Source of the DNA: Kalaharituber pfeilii
Lineage: Eukaryota > Ascomycota > Pezizomycetes > Pezizales > Pezizaceae
Direction: 5' to 3'
Assembly: GCA_015179045.1 (NCBI GenBank)
Contig: WHUZ01000013.1
Coordinates: 682,001 to 746,000, forward strand
DNA length: 64,000 nucleotides
Of the stretch, positions 54,533 to 64,000 are shown piece by piece. A model generated the notes under the pieces. The model did no database searches and was not told the DNA's origin. It saw only the letters and a program-made list of their open reading frames with translations. Within the stretch, counting starts at the first letter, position 1. Every line of letters starts with the position of its first letter. Position numbers and translations under genes: made by a program.

Positions 54533-57500
54533 AGATCAGGCATATTGGGATGATGCTTGGCTTTCATGCAATGCCCAGCTTCTAATCTCATGCTACACAG
54601 CGTCGGCATATTGCGTGTGCGGCAGGGTCAGCTGAGGTAATCCCAAGGGAGCAGGGGGTGGCGGGATATAATGCAGGGTAGCGTTCGTTCCGATGCAGAG
54701 GATAGATTAGGCACATGCATAAGTTTGAGATACCGTATCAGGGCTTGTTGGGTTGATGGTTCGCAATGTGGGGGGCAAACGCGGTTGACTGGGATCAGTT
54801 TACATGTGGGGCGGCTTCTACTCTACGTAATACATGTTGTGACGGATATTTGCATTTTCCGCGTGGAGGCCTACAGAGACGGTGAGGCAGCCTGAGTTGA
54901 GGCAGGAGAGCAAGGGGCGAAAATGGCCACCAGGCACCACTCATTGCTCAGGCCCACTGGACCCTCTCTTTTGACTAATTCCAGTGAATTTGCATTTCGG
55001 TGTCATTGTGGATCATACATGCATCTATAGGGGCGAAATATTAGTCAATCGAGAGCGGAATCGGGCCTATTGATCATGAGAACTGAATAAATACGACTTT
55101 GTTTTAATTGGCATCTTTATTGTGGCGTCGCCATTTCCTCAGTATTGGTTGTCAGCAGGACTACACTTGCAGATTGTAACTCAAATTTACAGAGTGAAAC
55201 CTCAACTCGTTGACATGTGAAAGTCGAGAATCGGTCAGTCTCCTCAGAGTCATCCAGTTGTAACTCCGTAGCGGATCTGGTGCATGGCGATAATCGGCCA
55301 GAATCAATTCGCCGTCGTATGCATCCAGTCCTGCAGAACCTATATGTATGTATGCCGCATGACGTTTCTGTGTTTGAGAATATTCTCCGTAGGCATCGTG
55401 TGAAGCATAACCTATGACAATTATTAATAGAGAAACTCTTTCGAGAACCATCGAGCGTCTGGAGCGCTGTTCGCTCCCCATACATCTCGAGTACGTAGGT
55501 GGCTACGTCAAACCCTGCATCTTGCAACGTTCTAATCGTTTCGGGGCCCCTCTCTGAACCATGCAAGGATTGAAGCGAGTTCCTCGCTGCATGCCTGTAG
55601 ACTAAGGGGATCCCAGGTACCCTCGGTACCTGAGCGGAGTGACTGGACCAAACCGCCTACAGTACAGTGCGGCGTGGAAGGCCGCCTTCTGCGCCGCAGC
55701 AGGCAGAGGCCTGCGGCGATCAGTCTCTAACCGCGTATGCCGCTAGCTACTAGTAACTGAGGGTACATCGACTTATGCTATGATATACATATGCTATGTA
55801 GCTTCGCCTCAAGGCCGCCGCGCCAAGCCCTCCGAGGCACGGCGGAATGGCGACAGGGATGTCCGGCGCTTGGCATGAGACACTAGGCCCTTGTCGTGGC
55901 AACGACTCCTGAGTGGCCGTCGGGAACGAGCAGTGCAAAGCCTCTGTCGCGCACGTGCAAGGATTACTGCGCACTCGACAGGCAGATGCAAGCCAGGACT
56001 GAGATGCCGCACCGCAGTCTGCTGGTGCTGCTGCTGCGCCGAGCCGCCCACTTCGCCCACTCTGCAGCCACCCACAGATCACCCCCGTTGTCCGATTCCA
56101 ATATAGCACGCTTTGCAGCTCGCAGCCCTCTCATTGCCCCCCCCCCCCCCCCCCCCCGTGTGCTGGGAGAAGCCAATCCACTTATCTCTTTCTCGTTCCT
56201 ACAGTACTGCTGGTATCTCCTCACAAGGCGCCGGCATACGTCCGCAGCAGCCTGGAGTTAACCCCCGTTTACTGCTGCGGGGCCAAAAAATCCAAACCAC
56301 TTCAACACAAGTCAATGTGCGTGCCCAATTGTGCGTTGAAGGTTGTCTTGAATTTTAGCCCTTATTGTGGCAAAAATACTGTTGAACAAAACATCGGTCT
56401 AACAGTTCGTCGGCCCCTAGACGCACATCTTGATGCCAATCCCTGTGTGGCGGCAATCCTTGTCTGCCGTTGGAGGGCCCCTCCCCAGTCAGTTGTGACG
56501 ATCGAGTCATTCTCTTACTTGTGCGTGTTCCTGTTCAAATGGGAAGTTCACCACTGAGAATGCTACTTTCACAATCTCGCTTCATATAGCTGCATAGCAC
56601 ATGCGTGCTTCGCTTCCTCGGGCGCTATCAGCAGAGGAGACCGAGATTTTTCGTTCTCTCCAGTACCACAGCTGTTGGGACCTATGAGAACCCGCGTCTG
56701 TGATGAGCTGAGCTTGATTTGGTTGAGCAGTTTTAATTTTAGTGATGACGATTGTTGTGCTTGAAGAGTTATGGGAGCTGGGTGATTGTTTGCTGGGACG
56801 GAAGCACCATTGAACTATCAAGGAAATGATTGAACCACTCAAACCCCGCTCGCAGGATTGTGTAATTTATGCTCGCTAGCTCTCATGAATGAATGCCTAT
56901 CGAACAGACCGAATTCGAACCGCGCGCTGCTCTGGCTGGTAAAGGACCTACACTAGTATTGCCCACTTGCGCTTGCGATTCATTCCTTCTACTCCACTTG
57001 CTTGTAGACGCATGAAAAAAAATACTCGGCGACCCGCATGCGCAGCGCATCAGCAAAACAAACCAATTTACAGGAGAAATAAGCCGTGCAAGGAGGGTTG
57101 GGAGCAAGAACAAAGGAGGGTGACCAATTTAAACAGCCCCATTCTCCCACTCCAACAACACATATACAAATGTGGCAATATTTAATAGCACTTCACGCAC
57201 ACGTTTACCCCAGGAACCGGGCATTTGGAACGAAAAGCTTAAGAGTCATACAATACAACGAAGCTAGACAATTTATCGCGATTACTAACTTGCGGAGGCT
57301 TTGACCAACTCAGAACTTACAAGGCGTCCGAGGAAAAAGTGCCATCTGCACACAGCACAGCTGCAGCTCCGCACAGGCAGCGGTTTTACAGATATAAATA
57401 TACTTTCTCTTGTCCAGCAACTTGCGGATTTCGAGGAAGGGAAAGGGGGCTTTTGGTACAACAACACAACACAGCTAGCAAGGTTGAATTTGCTTTTTTT

Positions 57501-57687
57501 ATCCCCTGATTTTCTGTCGGCAAGGCCTCCAGGTTAAAAGAGCGCAACAGTCGACAACTTCGCATTTCAATTTCTTCACCCTCGATCAGCTTCACGATAA
57601 TTTATCTGTTCACGCTAATACGGTTTTTGCCTTTAATAAATCTACTCTCCGACAAAGTTTTCGATTATTGGAAGTTCAGCATTCGGA
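54533..57687. other. Gene-poor region with a poly(C) tract
   Basis: No convincing gene. A minus-strand frame at about 55120-55565 lacks an ATG at its head. A homopolymer of 21 C's lies at 56137-56157. TATA-like TATAAATATA near 57392 may serve the gene at 57688. Confidence 0.35.
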
Positions 57688-58896
57688 ATGTCAGCAACAA
57701 TGCACATGTCACATGGAGGGTTAGCGTATCAGACGTTGCTTCCTTACTCTCCAGCTACATCACACAGCCTTGGTACCGCCAGTAAGCGGCCGAGAGCTCC
57801 CAGTTTGCGGAGGAATCGGACTGAAAGCGATTTGTTCGTCGGCTTAGATGGCACTCTCTACGGTCATCAATATGTCTCTCCGCTCTCAAACATTAAGGGC
57901 CGGCTAGTGTGCCGTAGTGAATATGGCAGCCCTAATTATCACACCACCTCCAGTACGCCGTACTCTATATCCGGAGCCCAATACTTGGGAGGGGATTTGG
58001 TGTCTTCGTCTGCATCGTCCAGCGTTTCGAGCATGGAGGAGGAAGCAGACGTTTTGGAAGTTTCTCCGACCAGACAGAGCTTTTACATAAGCTCACCACA
58101 GGTAATGGCGCAGAATACCGACTTAGAGCAGCGGCAAGTACATCCTTCGAGCCAGTATGGATACCACTACTACGTCGATACAAGCAGCGCGCTGCATCGC
58201 TCGTGGCCTGAGTTGGGTAGTCGTGTGCATGACAGCTACGGCCATGCGGATGGTTATAGTAGGAACAGCCGTTCACGTTCTCACACTCCTCAGCCTGCTG
58301 CATACGAGACAAAGGAACACAACGGCCTAGCCGAATACGAATACGAAGATGTCGAGCAAGACACTAACAATCCAGAAAGGCAAGAGTACAACTATCCGCC
58401 TCCCGTCCCGTCGCCTCCTCCTCTCGCACCTGCCGCATCCCATAGCCACAGCCATCCTCGAAAAGCTTCCAACACCACGCCCACCGGCACTATACGTGTT
58501 GCTGGCCAAGTTATCACCACTGGATCCAGCTACCGTCGCCCCTCGCAGGACGCGGAAGATGACCAGCCACCCGTCCAATCTGCATTTTTTGGTTGGGAAA
58601 ACGTACCACGTGGCCAACGCCCCTTGTCCAGTACAGGCACGGGAACGGAGCTCCGTCGCGGCTTGCTACGGCCGCATGCGCAGCGGCGCCACTCCGATTT
58701 TGGATATGATGATGGCGCGTCGGAGCAGCATTGGCATTCAAATTCGGCGCAGCACAGGTGCCAGCAGTGTAATGGAGAAGGATGTAAAAGAAGCTTGGCA
58801 ATGCAGGAGTACCTCCAGAAGATGGAGAGAGATAACCGGCCGCCCGCGGGGCATGGGATGAGAAGGTATAAGATTGGTCGAAGGGATGGAGTCTAG
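57688..58896 (+). CDS. Large disordered protein, unknown
   Basis: 402 aa, single exon, MSATMHMSHGGLAYQTLLPY to KIGRRDGV. It is Ser/Tyr/Pro-rich with SSSASSSVSSMEEEADVLEV, a proline run PPPVPSPPPLAPAA and His repeats (SHSHSHP). Near the C-terminus a short Cys motif HRCQQCNGEGCKRS is followed by a helix AMQEYLQKMERDNR and a basic tail. The Cys cluster (C-x2-C-x4-C) is too short for a full zinc finger. The frame is long and non-repetitive, so a real gene is likely. Composition suits a cytoplasmic or nuclear scaffold or regulator, but function is unknown. Confidence 0.7.
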   Translation: MSATMHMSHGGLAYQTLLPYSPATSHSLGTASKRPRAPSLRRNRTESDLFVGLDGTLYGHQYVSPLSNIKGRLVCRSEYGSPNYHTTSSTPYSISGAQYLGGDLVSSSASSSVSSMEEEADVLEVSPTRQSFYISSPQVMAQNTDLEQRQVHPSSQYGYHYYVDTSSALHRSWPELGSRVHDSYGHADGYSRNSRSRSHTPQPAAYETKEHNGLAEYEYEDVEQDTNNPERQEYNYPPPVPSPPPLAPAASHSHSHPRKASNTTPTGTIRVAGQVITTGSSYRRPSQDAEDDQPPVQSAFFGWENVPRGQRPLSSTGTGTELRRGLLRPHAQRRHSDFGYDDGASEQHWHSNSAQHRCQQCNGEGCKRSLAMQEYLQKMERDNRPPAGHGMRRYKIGRRDGV

Positions 58897-61509
58897 AAGA
58901 AAGGGGTGGAATGGTTAGGATGACACGTGAAATTGATCTCTGCTCCTTTTTGAACTTTACACTCGCTTGCTTTCATTTCAACATCAACAAGCCACGGGTA
59001 GAATTGCTGCCGCTCTGGCCACGCGTCTTTGCTCACTCTCAAGATCCAGGGAATGAGCAAAACTTGGCCGCGTATGGCAGCTGCACAGGTCGGTGGCTGA
59101 GACGCAAGTACGTCTTCACGTCTTATGAACGATACGATGACCGATATTTCACAAACAACTATGGCGTTTTAATAGTCTGCGTTTGAGCAGGAGCAGACAC
59201 GCCTGGGACAGCGCGGTCTGGAGGGTTGAGGCTTGGGAAATGCGAGGCATGTGCGAAGGAGAAGGAAGGCGTGGCTGGCATGGTGTAGGAGTGGCAGAGA
59301 AAGAGTTCGCTTTGGGTTGGAATGTGCAGCACATGGATGCGAGGATGCATTCTATGAGGGCACATGGTGAGAGCTGGGGAGGCATGAAGGCTAAGGGTGC
59401 ATTGTTGGAATTGTTTTATGTTTTGAGCGGGCATGCATTGGGACGGTGGAGAGTTCAGAGTTGAAAGGCACGATGATTTTGCATTTTGGTTTTTCCTTTT
59501 TTGTCTCTACGAATGTACGATTTCTTAATTCTCTTTATCTTGTTTTGTCTTTGATTTTTGTTTTTTCGGTTTTATTTTATTTTGTCTTTAATTTTTGCGT
59601 CATGATCTTATGATTTGATTTGTTGTTTTGGGAGGGGCGATGTGACGACGGTAAGCTGCTCTCTTGCAAGGGTAGTAAACTCAGCCACTGACACGACCAA
59701 ATACCGCTTAGCTACGTAGAAATCTAAGTACTGATAAATATGTATGCATATTCCTCTTTCTGCAGCAACTAATCGCCATGGGGCTGTGCCCCCTGACACT
59801 TCCAAATATCGACAACGATTTCATAAAAAAGTGCCAGTAAACACCAATGAAAATTAATCTCAGAACCGCTGTCAAGACTTCGGAACCTAGAGTTCCGGTC
59901 CATCACGTGAACCTTGTGGGGACGACAGACACTCACAGCTACAGGGAATTGTTATGAAACGATCGGTATTTTGGTGTGATTTTTGACTCATTGGAACAGC
60001 AAGCGGAGCAACTGGGTATCCGATCATGTAACAATTTCACTCTTCACCCAGAGGATGGCATGTTGTATATGACAGTGAAAGGACGGCACTTATTATGCAT
60101 CCAAGAAGCCTGCTGTTTTTTCTACACCACCAATGCTGGTGACGAGATGGGATAGACTTCTCTCAGTGGAACCTTCTCCACCTTTCCTCCCTCCACCGTT
60201 GGGTTTAAAATTTCATTCACTGCTTTCATATCCCGTGGCGACATACTGTATGCGCGTTGCTTCAATTCCAATCGTCCTTCGTAGATCTGATCGGCGTTCG
60301 AATTCCATCGTTAAATTGTCCCAACAGAGGGCGAAAGTGTCTTCTTTTGCTTCTGGTGTTGCTCACCGCCCATTGACCGTACTGCGAACTTCCTGCACAA
60401 TGATCAATTACAGTAGCACCTACCTGCGCTACTCGGGTAATAACAAGAACATACCGTCGGAGTATGACTAACTACTTGAAACTAAGATATCCTGAAGGGA
60501 TATTAAAATGTAGAGTACTGTAATGTACTACACAAACGTACGCTCAGCGAAGCGACCGTCGTGAATTGTTCGAGACTATAGCGACTTAACTAACGGGGGA
60601 ACCCTTACTCTGGTTGGGAGCCCTGAGCTTGTGCCTGATCCCAAATAGGCAGTCATGCACCTTGGCGTCAAGGTGTCAGCACTGCCGCAATCAGAAGGAA
60701 TGGCACACTGATGCTTACCGATTCCCATACAAAATCATTGCCTACGATAAAAAGTTGGCCTCAAGGAAAATTAATTAGGCTTTTGGGGTAGTCACGTTTT
60801 TTCGAGTCACGTTTTGTTTGGTTTCCTTAGTTTTGTTTAGGTTTGCTTCGGTATGATACTTGTTTTGTCTTGTCGTCATTATGAGAACATGTAGTTATGA
60901 AACCTAATGATAATGATACATGGCCTGTGAATTGGTAAAGTGTCGCGAGCTTGGGAAATGCTCGCTCTGCTGCTGAATTCAAAGTTGCTGATACGTTGAA
61001 GGTGTGTTTGATGTTTCTCGGTTGATGATCCTTACTTGAGTAGTCAGCGTCATATAGATGAGCCTCTATCGCACTGTCTGGAGTGGGCTTGCTACATGCA
61101 CCGATAGCAATAGTAATATAAGTAGAGGCTTACGTTAACCAGCAGTGCCGGCTCCAAGGACCAACTAGGCACGTCGAATACGCCCTCCCCTCGCTGGAGC
61201 GTCGAGCGTAAAGTAGTGCATTGCCTACGTGTACTTACGGGATGCGACTGCAAGGGAGCGGAGGAGAAGGAATATTGATGGACGAGAGAACGAAGTGGTG
61301 TGGAGGTGCTGTCTGCCTCGCCAGGCTATGCAGCGCTCTGCTCCGCCCTGCCCTACGCATGCGGTAGTAAGCAGCCTTGCCGTCGCAGTCACACCTCAGG
61401 CGGGCTTGGCGCGGCAGATACCGATGCGCTGCGGGTACTTAAGACCAGCCCTGCCCACTCGAGCCCCTCACTCCATCCTGGCGCTTCCCCCCACTTCCCA
61501 CTTCCACCT
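58897..61509. other. Intergenic, no gene supported
   Basis: T-rich stretch near 59480-59600 downstream of the 402-aa gene may be its terminator region. Later short frames show no motif. Confidence 0.3.
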
Positions 61510-61560
61510 TCTCGTTCTCCAAGTCTTCTCGTTCTCCAAGTCTTCTCGTTCTCCAAGTCT
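61510..61560. repeat. 17-bp tandem repeat, three copies
   Basis: TCTCGTTCTCCAAGTCT repeated three times exactly. Confidence 0.9.
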
Positions 61561-62340
61561 TATTCCATCGAAGCCCAGTCACTTCAGCGGGTCCACAGTA
61601 TCATGCCTCCTGTGCGCTTCTTGGCCACGCTATGGCACAGCCCCAATACCGCTGCCCCATAAATCGAAGAACTGGATACCTTCTCCGGCGACGGAGCAAA
61701 ACTCCGCGGAGCCTACAGACACGGCAAAGATCCTTCATGCAGCCACATACCTCCGGCGATGGATAACCAACCTTCCTGGCTGAAGGGCCTGGCTCAACTA
61801 TCGCCCCTCCGTGACATCATTGGTCTCTTGAAGAGAACGCTTTTTTGCGCGGCACCCAATTAGGCGTGCTCAAGATCCATTTGATGACAGATCTCTTGGT
61901 CAAAGGTTATCAAGATATACCGGAAATGATTCGTAAGGCCATGATAATTGTGGACGATAGACAGATGGCTCAGGAAGTCGTTGAGGATTTAACCTACCTT
62001 CTCAGGCCAAACCAATGCAAAAACAGGTAGGTAGAAGGCTGGACCGAATGCTTCTTGCTGTGAGCCTATCCGGGCTGTATAAAAACACCACGAAACTGCT
62101 CGGTACTTAATCTTCCAACGAAATCTCACGGACCTCAGAAACAGCATACCGAGAACAATAACTGGCATGGATACGTCCTGTTATGACGACAACTATTCTA
62201 AACAATGGCTTTTCCTCAAACCTTCGACTTCACTACCTCCGCTGAATTATCAAAGATCATCCTCACACAATCGCAAAACCATTCCGCCAATACTTTCTCA
62301 TTCGTGCGCAACGCATAGACTCCCACAGTACAGCCAGCAA
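61561..62340. other. No gene supported
   Basis: A TATA-like GTATAAAAAC near 62078 precedes ATGs at 62167 and 62205, the latter opening MAFPQTFDFTTSAELSKIIL, but the frame stops after 37 codons. Possibly a broken gene. Confidence 0.25.
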
Positions 62341-62428
62341 GCCAGACTACACACATATCTGCGCCAGCCAGCCGGGCTATACACACATTTGCGCCTGCCC
62401 GCCAGACTATGCACATATCCTCGCGGAT
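62341..62428. repeat. 30-bp tandem repeat, about three copies
   Basis: GCCAGACTACACACATATCT-like units repeat at 62341, 62371 and 62401 with a few changes. Confidence 0.75.
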
Positions 62429-62559
62429 ACCAGTAATAATGATTTAGTATTGCTATCTCTTGGAATCTTAATCTGGCAACCGATTACAAATTTAGATATC
62501 TGTCACATCAATATCAGCTTCCATGCCAACGAGGCTTATGTTTGGTTGCTACAGTACCT

Positions 62560-63302
62560 ATGAGAATCTGGAAAAGGTTCGGGATTGGATGGAGAAGGCA
62601 AATCCATGGACGAGGAAAATTGTTGACAACCCGATGGTTGGTGAAGAAAGAGAGGAGAGAAGGGAACAAGACCAGTTCGGTGGCAATCTACCTACAAGGG
62701 GAGGTAGAATCAGATAGTCAAACACCAGCGAAAGTAAGGTTATAGGAGGGGTATTCTCCACAATTAGTCTCATGCCGGTCACATACATGTCCTCTACCGC
62801 GATACAACATCTTAATACCTGTACTGCAACTGGAACAGATAAATCTAGCACCACCAATCCTAATCACGCTGCATGTATGCCGTTACACTATGCCCTACTT
62901 TTCCCACATGGTGAGGCAGGTTGGCATTGGGGTTTGCAGTTGGAAAATGAGCACGAGAATCGCCGTCTCTCCCTATATATCTTGCTAGCAAGCCTGCCTT
63001 GCATTAGGTTTATTAGCGGACAACTCAGAGTGGATACAATGTTTTGAAGAGGCACGAACCACTCCCAGCGAGCCTATATCGGCACCGGTTACACAATACG
63101 GCGGAATCAACCATGTACATTGTTCCAGACTCAGCGATTATTTCAACAATATGTCGTGGATGCATGGGCTGTTGTTGATCGGAATAAGCTCTCGTGGTTA
63201 CGTACACATCAGTCAAATATTCGCTCGGAGCTATACAATGGTTTAGCTGATGCGATCCTAAGGCAAGATAGGATACGCAAGCTTTGTTTCGGAAATTCAT
63301 AA
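62560..63302 (+). pseudogene. Helitron Rep/helicase fragment (Helitron-like N region)
   Basis: ENLEKVRDWMEKANPWTRKI, then PLHYALLFPHGEAGWHWGLQ and, after a stop at about 63045 and a frame change, RLFQQYVVDAWAVVDRNKLS, WLRTHQSNIRSELYNGLADA. These match, in order, the conserved pre-Rep blocks of Helitron proteins: the LLFPxGExGW motif and the RLFQQYxVDA...RLxWxRxxQ...LRxxxYxGLxDA motif. The Rep HUH motifs and helicase are absent, so this is a 5' fragment of the ORF, with at least one stop and frameshift. Confidence 0.8.
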
Positions 63303-63426
63303 CGGCAACTGGACCCAGGAGGGATGGGGCTTGCGGGTTGATGACGAAATCTGCAAAGAAAGCTGGTCAATGAAGGATCTCCTGTCTGAATGGTTTCTCG
63401 GATAGAAGTCAGACAACGCAATGAAA

Positions 63427-63590
63427 CTAATTGCCAACCCCGTTATTCGCTAGCAGCAGCTCGACCGCCATATCATGTCCATTCTGGGCAGCGGCATATA
63501 TTGGCGTCGCGTTGATTTTATTAGCCATATTAATGTTGACCCTGTTATTCGCTAGCAGCAGCTCAACCACCTTGCGATGTCAATTATATT
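63427..63590 (-). pseudogene. Ankyrin-repeat fragment
   Basis: Minus strand: HRKVVELLLANNRVNINMAN, ATPIYAAAQNGHDMAVELLL and ANNGVGN, then a TAG at 63427-63429. This is about one and a half ankyrin repeats of a type unlike those at 36.8-40.3 kb. No upstream continuation is visible, so it is a fragment, possibly captured or deleted. Confidence 0.7.
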
Positions 63591-64000
63591 ACAACACTTG
63601 AATGTTTTTTAACAAAATTCAAATTCACCTTGCATGACAACAGAACGCCAAGGCGGCCCGAAACAAGTTTAAAAAAATATCCACGTCCGTTTCAACACTA
63701 ATTCAGGAAGATGGATATCCATTATAACAACACGACTTTGGTCCTTGTGTAGACAGAGAAGGAATTGCAGTCAAACACAGGTGAGAGTCAGACAAAGTGG
63801 AAGGTGGCATAGTTCATGCCTGTAACGAATGGGACAGATCTCCCCGGCGTTGAGCTATGCTTGTTTTCATTTTCTGCCTACAGTACAAGTGGGGACTGTG
63901 GGCGCTAACGTGACTTCGGTCTCGTCTGGGTTTTGTGTTTCCGCATGCTCTACTACCGACGGTCGTGGGTCATGTGGATACTTTTCTATTTTTTCTATTT
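63591..64000. other. No gene seen
   Basis: Nothing supportable to the window end. Upstream parts of the ankyrin fragment could not be traced. Confidence 0.3.

Noticed and set aside
55120..55566. Minus-strand frame of about 149 codons
   Set aside because: No in-frame ATG at its head and no motif; the reading switches between two frames.
61845..62030. Short frame DIPEMIRKAMIIVDDRQMA as a BTB-like tail
   Set aside because: Resemblance too weak, and no BTB core nearby.
1..64000. tRNA, rRNA or other structured RNA genes
   Set aside because: None recognised by eye; a tRNAscan or Rfam search would settle it.

Overview
This looks like a repeat-rich window from a filamentous ascomycete nuclear genome (Pezizomycotina). 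The evidence is short introns with GT...CTAAT...AG signals, a NACHT-ankyrin (NLR-like) gene of the fungal NWD-N type, a Kex2-style secreted prepropeptide, a Fot1/pogo-type transposon, and non-LTR retrotransposons with a C-terminal RNase H and zinc knuckle. A Pezizales/truffle-like genome would fit the dense, unmutated repeats, but that placement is inference. Gene density is low: about eight plausible host genes in 64 kb. The rest is transposon debris and sequence in which I see nothing.

Layout. 0-2.8 kb: fragments of LINE family 1, including RNase H, zinc-knuckle and 3' end pieces. 3.5-4.2 kb (-): a secreted, acidic-pro/basic-mature prepropeptide. 8.9-11.0 kb (+): a 696-aa membrane glycoprotein. 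11.3-13.9 kb: a nearly complete pogo/Fot1 element with TIRs, TA duplications and a transposase broken by one in-frame stop. 15.4-18.6 kb: a decayed multi-exon gene that starts with a Cys/His motif. 18.6-22.5 kb: LINE 3' ends, a possible LTR, and tiny TSD-flanked insertions. 24.9-30.1 kb: three small host genes, one with an N-myristoylation-like alternative start. 28.7-36.5 kb: nested DNA transposon and LINE debris.

36.8-43.8 kb (-): the main gene, with an NWD-type N-terminus, a NACHT P-loop carried on a 25-nt exon, Walker B, and about 34 nearly identical ankyrin repeats interrupted by one frameshift. 44.4-46.3 kb: a LINE 3' end carrying a TA-flanked MITE, then a small gene. 47-54 kb: mostly empty, with minimal retroelement insertions. 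54-59 kb: two uncharacterised genes. 62.5-63.6 kb: a Helitron fragment beside an ankyrin fragment.

Two families of retroelement 3' ends recur on both strands, many as insertions of only 13-140 bp with poly(A) and 10-15-bp target duplications. One family's 3' end carries a small hairpin whose stem shows a compensatory change. The most notable biology is the HIC-like ankyrin receptor, the charge-balanced prepropeptide, and the retroelement hairpin with its micro-insertions.
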